From Candidatus Bruticola papionis (GTDB taxonomy: Bacteria; Vulcanimicrobiota; Xenobia; Xenobiales; Xenobiaceae): a stretch of 64,000 bases of DNA. Location: positions 1 to 64,000 of the forward strand of contig DHKB01000019.1 in assembly GCA_002407045.1 (NCBI GenBank), given 5' to 3'. The notes under the pieces are model-generated. The model was not told the origin of the DNA. It searched no databases and saw only the letters and a list, made by a program, of their open reading frames with translations. Shown here piece after piece: positions 26,959-35,955 of the stretch. A program made the translations under genes and the position numbers. The first letter of the stretch is position 1; each line of letters starts with the position of its first letter.

Positions 26959-28998
26959 TTAATCATTTTCTTGCAAAGCTTTAATGATCTTGTCAGCCAT
27001 TTTTTTACCTATGCCAGGCAAGCGTTGTAATTCTTCTGCGTTAGCTAGCTTTAAAGCGGCTAAATCAGTAAAATGGGTGCGCAGCAATTTTATATATTTG
27101 GGGCCCAGTCCGGGAATATCTGCTAGTACAGAATGGAGCATACCTTTGCCACGCAAGTTGCGATGGAAAGTAATGGCAAAGCGGTGGGCTTCGTTGCGCA
27201 GGTGGGTCACCATATTATAGGCTTTAGAATTAAGCGGCAATAGAATAGACGTTTGGCGTCCAGGTAGGAAAATCTCTTCTTGGCGTTTGGCTAAGCCAGC
27301 TAAAGCAATACTTTTATCTAAGCCAAGTTTTTCCAAAATGGCTTGAGCTGCACCTAGTTGGCCTAAGCCTCCATCTACAATTATTAAATCTGGAGTTGAA
27401 TCCAAACTTACATCTTCTTTAGCTAAATTATCGGTATTATTGTCCTGTAAATTTCGCTTGTTTTGGCAAAGATGGCTCAACCGACGTTCCAAAACTTGGC
27501 TCATCATAGCAAAGTCGTTAGGTTCATCCATGCCCTTTATTTTAAATTTGCGATAGTGAGAGCGATGGGGCAGCCCGTGTTCAAACACTACCATAGAACC
27601 GACGGAGAATTTGCCCTGAATATTGGAAATATCATAACATTCCATACGCCAAGGTGTGTGGGGTAAGTTTAAAGCGTCTTTTAATTCACTTAATGCTTCT
27701 TGGCGCAATTCTCGTTGTGAAGGGGCATGTAATTCGTCGTCTAGAAAACGCTTGGCATTTTCTTTAGTGCCGAGCAAAATTTGTTTCTTCTCACCTCGCT
27801 GAGGTTGCTCAAATTTGACTTTGCGTTTGGCCATCTCGCTAAGCCAAGTTTGGAGCAATTCTTTATTGCTAGGCTCAGTTTCCACAGCGATAAGAGCTGG
27901 TGGACGGCCATTTTCGCTATAATATCGCTGAATAAAGTCAGCTAAGTCTGCTTCATGTTGATTATCTAAGCGCACTTCCAAAACAAAGTTTTGCTGCCCT
28001 TGCAATTTGCCTTCTCGAACTTGACGCACAACTGCTGCACAAATGGAACGTCCTTGATCATAGGCTAAACTTATATAATCTTCGTCTAAATCACTTTGCA
28101 AAAGAATTTGCTGCTTTTGATCGAGAATTTCCAAACTTTGCAAAGTATCGCGCAATTTGGCGCACTCTTCATAGTTTAATAAAGCAGCTTGCTCAGCTAT
28201 CTCTTGGCGCAATTGAGCAGCCAATTTGCTAGTATGGCCACTTAAAAACTTAGCCGCTTTTTCTACTTGAGAAGTATATTCTTGAGCGCTCACATATCCA
28301 GTACAAGGAGCGGTACATAAATTTATATGATAATAAAGGCAAGGACGCTCACGCTTTTTATCTAGCTTTTCTTGGCAAGGACGCAATTTGAAAAGCTTTT
28401 GCACGGTGCTTTTAGTGCGTTTAACCGACATAGCTTCGCCTGCATAAGGGCCAAAGCAAGTGCCGCGCAATTTGCCATTACTGCGTACTATGCGCAAACG
28501 GGGATACTTTTCAAAAGTGGTTAACTCTAAATAGGGGTAACTTTTATCATCGCGGAAGAGGATATTAAAGTAAGGACGGTGCTTTTTTATAAGCACATTT
28601 TCTAAAATGAGCGCTTCCATCTCCGTATTGACAGTTATGATGTCAAAATTGCGCACCAAACTCACCATCCAGCGAGTTTTTTCCGTCAAATTTTTAGAAT
28701 GAAAATAGGAGCGAACTCTATTTTTCAAACAGGCCGATTTACCAACGTAAATTACGCGATGGCGTTCGTCTCGCATAAGATAGACGCCCGGACAAGAGGG
28801 GAGCGTCTCCAACTTTTCCTTTAAAAAAGGATGAATATTTTCTACGCTGTCCGGGCGTTCTTCTTCTGTAATTACATTTTGCGGACGCGGCAACTTAGGA
28901 AGAGCTTCTTCTTTATTTTCTACCTTCGTTTTTTTTACGGAAGATATCGCTAATAAAGCATCTCCAACCGCATCGGCTCGCCTTTTATTCCTTGACAT
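26959..28998 (-). CDS. uvrC: Excinuclease ABC subunit C
   Basis: UvrC makes both incisions in nucleotide excision repair with UvrAB. The protein has a GIY-YIG nuclease (GVYLMRDERHRVIYVGKS, residues about 74-92), a UVR motif near 265-300, an RNase H-like second nuclease (YDISNIQG, then DLIIVDGGLGQL) and a C-terminal helix-hairpin-helix pair (LRTHFTDLAALKLANAEELQRLPGIGKKMADKI). At 679 residues it exceeds the usual 600-620 because of about 55 charged N-terminal residues before the nuclease. It follows the third S41 protease gene by 49 bases and may be in the same transcript. Confidence 0.95.
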   Translation of the reverse strand: MSRNKRRADAVGDALLAISSVKKTKVENKEEALPKLPRPQNVITEEERPDSVENIHPFLKEKLETLPSCPGVYLMRDERHRVIYVGKSACLKNRVRSYFHSKNLTEKTRWMVSLVRNFDIITVNTEMEALILENVLIKKHRPYFNILFRDDKSYPYLELTTFEKYPRLRIVRSNGKLRGTCFGPYAGEAMSVKRTKSTVQKLFKLRPCQEKLDKKRERPCLYYHINLCTAPCTGYVSAQEYTSQVEKAAKFLSGHTSKLAAQLRQEIAEQAALLNYEECAKLRDTLQSLEILDQKQQILLQSDLDEDYISLAYDQGRSICAAVVRQVREGKLQGQQNFVLEVRLDNQHEADLADFIQRYYSENGRPPALIAVETEPSNKELLQTWLSEMAKRKVKFEQPQRGEKKQILLGTKENAKRFLDDELHAPSQRELRQEALSELKDALNLPHTPWRMECYDISNIQGKFSVGSMVVFEHGLPHRSHYRKFKIKGMDEPNDFAMMSQVLERRLSHLCQNKRNLQDNNTDNLAKEDVSLDSTPDLIIVDGGLGQLGAAQAILEKLGLDKSIALAGLAKRQEEIFLPGRQTSILLPLNSKAYNMVTHLRNEAHRFAITFHRNLRGKGMLHSVLADIPGLGPKYIKLLRTHFTDLAALKLANAEELQRLPGIGKKMADKIIKALQEND

Positions 28999-29047
28999 AA
29001 GCTATCTTAAGAGGACTTGCTTTTGACGAACTAGGTTAAATATTAGC

Positions 29048-31069
29048 CTATTGTACGTCGCGAGTAATCTTATTGTCTTTTTTGATCTCTTCTTCAATCT
29101 TAGCGCGTAACTTAGCTTCTTCAGCTTTGTCAACAGCGGTAAGCTTGGCAATAGTAGGATCCTTTTTCCAAGCTTCGCCCTCTTGTTGGGCAGCTTTTAT
29201 ATCGTCTTGGCTAAGTTCAGCAGATAATTTATGATCTACTAAAAATTGAGCTTCACGAATTGCTAATTTCAATTGCAAATCGTTATCGGAACCTATTTTA
29301 TTGGTAGGTCTCGATTCAAAGGCAATATCCGGCTTAATACCTTTAAGGTGAATATCCTTATCTTTAGGAGTAAGGTAGTGAGCTATAGTTATTTTTAAAG
29401 CGCCACCATCACTGAAAGGCTGCAAACCTTGGACGCTGCCTTTTCCGTAGGTAGTTTCGCCCACTATTAAAGCGCGTCGATAGTCTTTCATAGCACCGGA
29501 AGTAATTTCCGAAGCGCTGGCCGAGAAGCGATTGACCAAAACGACCAAAGGCAACTTGGTACTGTTTTTGGAATTGGAGAAATAGGGCTCGCTGTAATTC
29601 AGACGTGGGTTAACTACGCTGGTTACTAAGCTTTTATTAGGCAAAAATTCAGAGCACAAACCAATAGCTGCATCGATATAGCCGCCGCCATTATTGCGCA
29701 AATCTACTATGAGGGCCTTAGCTCCATCTTTAACTAGATCGTTTAAAGCGGCGCCAAATTCTTGGGTAGTTTCTGAACCAAAGAAGCGTACTCGCAAGTA
29801 ACCTATATCGTTAGGCAACATTTTGCCATTGACGCTAGGCACGTGAATACTAGTGCGTTGCAAAGCCACTTCAAAATTTTTGCCGTCGCGTTGCATACTC
29901 AAAACTACTGTGCTGCCCACTTTGCCCCTAATCATAGCGGCAGCTGTGTCCATATCTAAACTGCTAGTTTTTTTGCCGTCGATAGCCATAATTTTATCGC
30001 CAGGACGTACATCTTTAAGAGCAGCCGGTGTACCTTCGATAGGTTCGATAACAGTAAGCTGGCGGTTATTTTGCCAGTCAGCTTCCAAATAGATGCCCAC
30101 TCCACCGTAATCGCTGGCTCCCAATTGCTCTTGAAGTATCTTTACATCTTCCGGAGGCAAAGCCATGCTAAAAGGATCATTGATGGCGCAAATCATGCCA
30201 TTTAAGGCGCTGTATAACAAATAAGTATCGGTAAGAACAACTGGCTTGCCATCAGCGTCTTTTATTATTTCCGAGTCGTCTGTATCTAATTCGGTTTTAT
30301 CAGAATTGACTGAGTCGCGGCTGACCGCTTGCGGATCCTTAAGTACTTGTTTCTCTAAAGATTGCTCACTGTCAATGTCGTCTTTTTCGGCCTTTTTGTC
30401 GTCAGCTTTGATGCCTTTGGCTTTTTTGTCGTTGGCGTCGAGTTCAGCTAATCTAGTTTTGATGGCTTTTTCTAATTGCCGACGGTGAATAAAGCGCTGA
30501 TTTTCAGGCAATTTAGCTATTCTGGCCAAAGCTTGCTCAAATTCTGTATCCAGAACTTGCAGCAACTCTTTGTCGCTCATTTTCTCGATCTTGGTTTCAT
30601 CGAGTTTAGCTACGCCCAAATCTCGGTGGCCGAATTTATCTAAGCAATAGTTGATGCCTTCCAAGGCTCCGTTGACTAACTGAGCTGTAGACACTTCGCG
30701 AATATATTGCTTCTGAATGGAAGCTAAAGAATCGCGTAAGGCTGAACCAGCTATTAAAGAGCTTGGATGAGTATCTTTATTCTGGCTGCTGAAGTCTATT
30801 TTGGCTGCAGTCAGATCGATAGGAATTTCTCTGGAATTTTCTTTGGGCTTACTATAGAGAAAGAGAAATGGCACTATCAAAATCACAATGATAATGCTCA
30901 AAAGAGAGTCGAAAAGTATCTTCCTTAGTCTGCTTCGAGAAGCAGATCCGGACTTAACAGTTGTGGATTCAGACTCTTTCTCAGAGACCGCTTTCACTGT
31001 AGTTAAGTCCGAGAGTTTTGCCTTCGATTCTGTGCTTTGCTTTATTTCTTCAGCAGCTTTGTTACTCAT
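29048..31069 (-). CDS. S41 C-terminal processing protease 3 (membrane-anchored)
   Basis: A 673-residue S41 peptidase. An N-terminal membrane anchor (LLSIIIVILIVPFLFLY, residues about 52-70) replaces a cleaved signal. A charged region rich in K, D and E follows (about 205-270), then a PDZ domain (GGVGIYLE... to VVLSMQRDG) and the protease core with the Ser-Lys dyad in SASASEITSG and YGKGSVQ. In known CtpA/Prc proteins this dyad trims periplasmic or septal proteins. It starts 5 bases after the stop of the preceding S41 gene, so it is translated from the same mRNA. Confidence 0.88.
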   Translation of the reverse strand: MSNKAAEEIKQSTESKAKLSDLTTVKAVSEKESESTTVKSGSASRSRLRKILFDSLLSIIIVILIVPFLFLYSKPKENSREIPIDLTAAKIDFSSQNKDTHPSSLIAGSALRDSLASIQKQYIREVSTAQLVNGALEGINYCLDKFGHRDLGVAKLDETKIEKMSDKELLQVLDTEFEQALARIAKLPENQRFIHRRQLEKAIKTRLAELDANDKKAKGIKADDKKAEKDDIDSEQSLEKQVLKDPQAVSRDSVNSDKTELDTDDSEIIKDADGKPVVLTDTYLLYSALNGMICAINDPFSMALPPEDVKILQEQLGASDYGGVGIYLEADWQNNRQLTVIEPIEGTPAALKDVRPGDKIMAIDGKKTSSLDMDTAAAMIRGKVGSTVVLSMQRDGKNFEVALQRTSIHVPSVNGKMLPNDIGYLRVRFFGSETTQEFGAALNDLVKDGAKALIVDLRNNGGGYIDAAIGLCSEFLPNKSLVTSVVNPRLNYSEPYFSNSKNSTKLPLVVLVNRFSASASEITSGAMKDYRRALIVGETTYGKGSVQGLQPFSDGGALKITIAHYLTPKDKDIHLKGIKPDIAFESRPTNKIGSDNDLQLKLAIREAQFLVDHKLSAELSQDDIKAAQQEGEAWKKDPTIAKLTAVDKAEEAKLRAKIEEEIKKDNKITRDVQ

Positions 31070-31074
31070 AATTT

Positions 31075-32835
31075 TTATTGGCCAAACTTGGATTTAATGA
31101 TAAAGCGGAAATTATGCTCTTTACCGTCAGTAGTTTTTACCGTAACGTTATCGACAACATTTTCGCCTTTTACATCCATAACTCTCTTGGTAATGGTGTA
31201 AGAGCCGGAAAGAGACTTCTCAATATGGGGAAGTTCATCAAATATGCCGTTTACTGAAATAAAAGTATCAGCTTCGGCAGCTTCTTCTTGCTTTTTAGCA
31301 CTTTCTTGCTGAACTTTTGCTTCGGAAGCGACAATTTCCAAAGCTTTTTTCAGCTGAGTATCTTTCTCGCGCTCCAAAACGAGTTCATCTTCCATCTTTA
31401 CTTCCACATCTGGCTTCAGACCAGCTTTGTGGATGTCGTGACCGGCTGGAGTATGATAATGGGCGGTGGTAATCTTAAAAGCAGAAGTTTTGTTGGCTGG
31501 GAATTGGTAAGGGAAAAGCTTTTGTACACTACCTTTACCAAAAGATTTTACGCCTACAAGTTGGCCGCGTTTTAAGTCGCGAATGGCGCCAGCGGTAATT
31601 TCTGAAGCGCTGGCTGAGTTGCTATTAATCAACACCACCAAGGGTTTTTGGGAAGAGTGCAAATTAGGGCGTGAGTAAATAATTTGTTCATGATCGGCGC
31701 CGTCGACAATAGATACGATACGACTGCCAGTTTTGACAAACTTGGAGCAAACATCGACAGCGGCAGAAACGTAACCGCCGGAATTGTTGCGCACATCAAT
31801 AATGTAGGCTTGGCATCCTTGTTTTTCTAAATCGCGGACAGCAGCTTCCATTTCGGCGTTGGTACTTTCGCCAAAAATACCCAAAGCTAAATAACCGACT
31901 TTTACGCCGTCTTGTTCGATAACTTCATGCTTTAAAGTATCTACGTGGATAACTTCGCGAGTTAAGGAAACGTCGAAAACGTGGCCAGAGCTAGGGCGAC
32001 GAATAGTCAGCTTAACAGTGGAACCAGCTTCGCCGCGCAAGAGCTTGGAGCACTGGACTAAGCTCATACCATAAGTGGATTTGCCGCTTATATGGGTAAT
32101 TTCGTCGTTATTGCGCAAACCAACTCGAGCAGCCGGCCCTTTTTCCATCACTTTATTGATGACTAAAACGCGGCTGTTGGCTGGATCTTTTTCGTCTCCG
32201 CTTAGACCCATAACGATACCTATACCGCCAAAATTGCCTCCGCTCATTTGTTCGTTGAGGTTCTTATACTCGTCAGGAGTCATGTAGACTGTATAAGGAT
32301 CGTCGGTCGCTCTCATTATGCCTTTAAGAGCAGCCATAGTCAGCATCTGATCTTTCATTAACTGAGGATAGGTGTTGGCCGCTTTGATAAATTGAGAGCG
32401 TAACGATTTATTGGCTTCTTCAGGAGTAGCGTCGACGTCGATTTGCTTAAAGAAATCGGAAGTGAGCTTGTTGTCCTCCATAAATAATGTCATGGCATCG
32501 AAAGCACAATTGGTAATTTTTCCCGGCTTGGCTTTTTCTCTGGCTTCAGTTTTGACCAGGAGCAAAGCTTTATCGAGCATCTCCAAAGCGCTGTCCAAGT
32601 CTTTTTGGGAGACTTTGTTGACGGGAGCTTTCTGGGCTGCTGTTTTGCTAACTTTGGCTTTAGTTTTGTTGCTTTGTTTGGCTTTTTGAGCCAAAGTATG
32701 CTTGTAAACAGAATGCTGAGCCGAAGAATCTTGGGCAGTCCGATTTTGATCAGGCTGAGCGCTTACAGGCAGAGAAATAAGCATAGCCAAAACTGCAGCG
32801 GCGGCAGCCGGAACAAAAGTGTGCTTTAAATTCAT
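31075..32835 (-). CDS. S41 C-terminal processing protease 2 (secreted)
   Basis: A 586-residue S41 protease with a signal peptide (MNLKHTFVPAAAAAVLAMLISLPVSA, cut near residue 26), a linker rich in K, Q and A, a PDZ domain (GGIGIVMG... to LTIRRPSSG) and the catalytic core with Ser in SASASEITAG and Lys in FGKGSVQ. The C-terminal 80 residues are helical and unique to this copy. GGAGAATT precedes the ATG. It is the middle one of three tandem relatives that share architecture but have diverged strongly. Confidence 0.9.
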   Translation of the reverse strand: MNLKHTFVPAAAAAVLAMLISLPVSAQPDQNRTAQDSSAQHSVYKHTLAQKAKQSNKTKAKVSKTAAQKAPVNKVSQKDLDSALEMLDKALLLVKTEAREKAKPGKITNCAFDAMTLFMEDNKLTSDFFKQIDVDATPEEANKSLRSQFIKAANTYPQLMKDQMLTMAALKGIMRATDDPYTVYMTPDEYKNLNEQMSGGNFGGIGIVMGLSGDEKDPANSRVLVINKVMEKGPAARVGLRNNDEITHISGKSTYGMSLVQCSKLLRGEAGSTVKLTIRRPSSGHVFDVSLTREVIHVDTLKHEVIEQDGVKVGYLALGIFGESTNAEMEAAVRDLEKQGCQAYIIDVRNNSGGYVSAAVDVCSKFVKTGSRIVSIVDGADHEQIIYSRPNLHSSQKPLVVLINSNSASASEITAGAIRDLKRGQLVGVKSFGKGSVQKLFPYQFPANKTSAFKITTAHYHTPAGHDIHKAGLKPDVEVKMEDELVLEREKDTQLKKALEIVASEAKVQQESAKKQEEAAEADTFISVNGIFDELPHIEKSLSGSYTITKRVMDVKGENVVDNVTVKTTDGKEHNFRFIIKSKFGQ

Positions 32836-32902
32836 GGTGAATTCTCCTGAATCGAACCTGGAGCGGTAACAAGCCGCTGTGGTGAATCTTTTTCTTATAG
32901 AC

Positions 32903-32974
32903 TTTGCCCCTCGGTAAGGCTGGGCAAAGATCGCGAAGTCGCGAAATATCGTCGATCCCTTTCGCTAAGAAAGG
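32903..32974 (-). terminator. Cluster of short hairpins between S41 genes 1 and 2
   Basis: Three stem-loops in a row lie in the 168-base gap: TTTGCCC/GGGCAAA (32903-32928), TCGCGA/TCGCGA (32931-32944) and CCTTTC/GAAAGG (32958-32974). No long T tract follows on the minus strand, so they may be processing or stability elements rather than terminators. Confidence 0.4.
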
Positions 32975-33003
32975 AAAAAGCCCTTATTTTAGTTCTGAGA
33001 TCG

Positions 33004-34731
33004 TTATTTTTGCTTCATTAATTCCTTTTGCAACAATTCAAAAGCTTTTTTCAATTGTTTGTCTTGCAAAGGTCGATAACGCAAACCAAAAGGAGCTTGA
33101 ATTACATATTCGGGAATTAACCCCGATTTGCCCAAGTCCAAATTGTCTGGCGTCCGATAGTGAGTATAAGTCACTTTGCAAGATGAAGTTTCTCCTGGAG
33201 GGAACTCAAAATTATAAATTTTTTGTGAACTATTCTTGCCAAAGCTAGCCGAACCAACTAAAAAAGCTGCTTTGTGGGCTCGCAAGGCGCCAGCGGTAAT
33301 TTCTGCTGCTGAAGCTGTTTGCCCATCAATTAGAACGGCCATAGGCTTAGCTGGGTGGCTATTGCGGTAAGTATAAATAGTTTTTTCACTTTGGCCATTT
33401 TTGTCGACCAGTGAGGCTATAAGGCTGTGCTCTGGCAAAAATTTAGAGCATAAGTCTCTAGCAGCGTTGGTATAACCTCCTGGGTTACCACGTAAATCCA
33501 AAATATACCCTTGGCATCCTGCTTTTTCTAAGGCGATTAGAGCACGTTCAGCTTCAATATTAGTCGAGCCATTAAACATATCGACTCTGAGTAAACCGAT
33601 TTTTAACGGAGTCACTTTCTCGGCAAAATCACTGGAGCCACTTTCTGAAGTCGATTGCGCTGCAACTGATGGATTGGCAGTCGATTGACTGACAGTCTCT
33701 TCGGTTTCTGTTTCAGTGTCGGAAGTTGCTTTTAAGTCAAGATTTTTGACCGAAAATCGACTTTGGGTATCAATATAAAGAATTTGTCCCCAAGCAGCTG
33801 GAAAATGGACTTCGGCTCTGGTTAAGAGCAACTTGCGACTGTCGGTTCGTCCCATTTTACGCATTAAGTCAGTGATGTAAGTTAGCGAAACTTGGCTGCC
33901 ATTAGGGCCGCGCATAAGTTGCAAGCACTGTTGCGGATTTAGTTTAGCTAAGGGCTTATCATTAAGGGCGATAAGCTCGTCGCCTTGGCGCAAACCTGCT
34001 TTCAGAGCTGGAGAATCTGGGGCTAGCGTGGCTACCACAAAATGGGAATGTCCCTGAGAGTCGCGGCTAGGAGTGAGTACTACGCCTAAGCTGCCAGAGT
34101 AGTCGCCGCTTAAATAATTATTTAAATCGTCGTACTCGTCCAAACTGGCAAAAACGGTGTAGGCATCTTCGGCCGAATCGGTAATAGCTTGGGCTAAACA
34201 GACCGTAAACTTAGGATCGTTGCCTAATTCTGGGCAGTGCTTGACGGCTTGGCGATACAGCGAAGTTATGTTTTGCAAAGCTTGCTCACGCTCTAAATTA
34301 GCGTTGTTGGCTTGGTATTCAGATAGCCATTGGCTATCTAAGCTGTGCTCTTTTAAAAACTCCTGGGCCCCTTCCAGCACAAATTGCCAAACTTTTTGAG
34401 GAGAAGGTGGCTCAATGGCGTTATCCAGCAAAATATTAAAAGTTTGGCCTAAAACGTCGCAGCTCACTTCTTCTAAGTTGCCAAGCTTTTGAGCTGAGCT
34501 TTCGAGGCTGTGAACTGCTGTGGCTGCAGGGAGGGAAGGGGCCTGCGCTTTAGGTGCAGCGGCGTCGTCCGCGTTGGTAGCGGCGGCTGCGTTTAGAGGC
34601 GAGCCATTTAGAACCAAAGCCAGAAGCAACGAACCAGCGGTTCGGAAAAGAAAATTTTTAGCTTTAAAACTGCTGGGCTTAACTATAAAATTTTCTTTGG
34701 CATTAAAGCTGGGGAAAAGATGCTTAGGCAT
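33004..34731 (-). CDS. S41 C-terminal processing protease 1 (secreted, divergent)
   Basis: A 575-residue S41 protease with an N-terminal hydrophobic signal (SLLLALVLNGSPLNAAAA, near 32-50) and an Ala-rich spacer. A PDZ domain follows (GSLGVVLTPSRD... GSQVSLTY), then a Ser/Thr/Glu-rich insert of about 40 residues (330-370) not seen in the two sister proteins. The catalytic Ser lies in TASAAEITAG and the Lys in FGKNSSQ, so the dyad is kept although the usual GKGSVQ is altered to GKNSSQ. It follows the M23 hydrolase gene by 39 bases. Confidence 0.87.
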   Translation of the reverse strand: MPKHLFPSFNAKENFIVKPSSFKAKNFLFRTAGSLLLALVLNGSPLNAAAATNADDAAAPKAQAPSLPAATAVHSLESSAQKLGNLEEVSCDVLGQTFNILLDNAIEPPSPQKVWQFVLEGAQEFLKEHSLDSQWLSEYQANNANLEREQALQNITSLYRQAVKHCPELGNDPKFTVCLAQAITDSAEDAYTVFASLDEYDDLNNYLSGDYSGSLGVVLTPSRDSQGHSHFVVATLAPDSPALKAGLRQGDELIALNDKPLAKLNPQQCLQLMRGPNGSQVSLTYITDLMRKMGRTDSRKLLLTRAEVHFPAAWGQILYIDTQSRFSVKNLDLKATSDTETETEETVSQSTANPSVAAQSTSESGSSDFAEKVTPLKIGLLRVDMFNGSTNIEAERALIALEKAGCQGYILDLRGNPGGYTNAARDLCSKFLPEHSLIASLVDKNGQSEKTIYTYRNSHPAKPMAVLIDGQTASAAEITAGALRAHKAAFLVGSASFGKNSSQKIYNFEFPPGETSSCKVTYTHYRTPDNLDLGKSGLIPEYVIQAPFGLRYRPLQDKQLKKAFELLQKELMKQK

Positions 34732-34770
34732 AGAGGCCTCCCTTTCTGGCTTTGGTTAGGTGTAGGCTCG

Positions 34771-35937
34771 CTAAATGAAGCCTAAAGGATCGACAGGCTC
34801 ACCGTTTATGCGCACTTCAAAGTGGAGGTGTGGGCCAGTAGAATTGCCTGTAGAACCTACGGCAGCAATTTGTTGGCCTTTGGCCACCGACTGGCCGTAG
34901 GATACGTACAACTCGGAACAGTGCGCGTAAAGGGTGCTGTAGCCGCCGCCATGATCGATAATAATGCAATTGCCATAGCCGCCCATCCAGCCCGAGTCGA
35001 TGACGACGCCGCTGTCAGAAGCGAGCACAGGGCTGCCGTAATAGGCGCCAATGTCAACGCCAGTATGGAAGCGCATTGTGCCGAATATGGGGTGAACACG
35101 ATAGCCAAAGGGGGAAGTGATTGGCCCTTGTGCTGGCGTCAGGTAGCGCCCAGTGCCCCAAGTGCGCGTACCAGCGTTGGGAGCGGTGGGACGCATAATT
35201 ATTTGGCTACGGCGCACAGTCGCTTGGATCTGATTTTCCAGCGCTTGGGTGCTGTTTTCTAGTTCGCTGACGTAAGAACTTAAAGAATCGCGTTGGCGTC
35301 TAGTATCAGCCAATAAAGAGGAACGTGTCTCTTCAATTTGTTGCAATTTTTTGACGCGATTCTCTTGAGCTTCTTTTAAGTCTTTAATTTGACGCACTGT
35401 GCGTTCAGATTGAACTTTTTTTACCTCTAACTCTTGTTTGAGGCTGCGCACTTGGCTGACCAATTGGCGATCATTTTCGATAATCAACGACAGATAATAA
35501 GTCTGGTCGATAAAATCGGTAAAGCTTTCTGCTCCTAAAAGGACTACCAAATAGCCGACGTCACCTTGCAAATAGATCTCTCTAAGCCTTTTTCCCAAAA
35601 CGCGCTGAGCTTTACTATATTCCTTAGTAGCTTCGCCTAAGCGTTTAGTAATATTTTTCAATTGCTTTTCAGCCGCTTGCAAGCTGACTTTAGCTTCGCG
35701 ATAAGCTTCGCGACTATATTGCAAATCGGCTTGGGTATCACTCAGCTGCTGCGAAAGATCGCGCTCGCGTTCATTGATTATATCTAAGCGTTTGCGTTGA
35801 GCAGCCAACTGACTTTTCTTTTGACGCAATTGCGAATTGGGATCTTGAGCTGAAGAAGCGTCAGAATAAAAGACAACCAGGCTAAAAAAAACAGCAACTA
35901 AGAGTAAAAGACTAAATTTGCGGTGTATACTCAACAA
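34771..35937 (-). CDS. EnvC-like M23 murein hydrolase/activator
   Basis: A 388-residue periplasmic protein: a signal peptide or anchor (LLLLVAVFFSLVVFYSDASSA), about 230 residues of coiled coil with heptads (residues 30-255), and a LytM/M23 domain. The zinc site is complete: HTGVD (first His and Asp), YAH and HLHFE. EnvC, which activates amidases under FtsEX control, has a degenerate site; here the site is intact, so it could cut peptidoglycan itself, as in Gram-positive PcsB/CwlO-like partners of FtsEX. The start is a TTG with an excellent AGGAGG eight bases upstream. It follows ftsX by 18 bases. Confidence 0.9.
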   Translation of the reverse strand: MLSIHRKFSLLLLVAVFFSLVVFYSDASSAQDPNSQLRQKKSQLAAQRKRLDIINERERDLSQQLSDTQADLQYSREAYREAKVSLQAAEKQLKNITKRLGEATKEYSKAQRVLGKRLREIYLQGDVGYLVVLLGAESFTDFIDQTYYLSLIIENDRQLVSQVRSLKQELEVKKVQSERTVRQIKDLKEAQENRVKKLQQIEETRSSLLADTRRQRDSLSSYVSELENSTQALENQIQATVRRSQIIMRPTAPNAGTRTWGTGRYLTPAQGPITSPFGYRVHPIFGTMRFHTGVDIGAYYGSPVLASDSGVVIDSGWMGGYGNCIIIDHGGGYSTLYAHCSELYVSYGQSVAKGQQIAAVGSTGNSTGPHLHFEVRINGEPVDPLGFI

Positions 35938-35955
35938 GTCAAGTACCTCCTCAAA

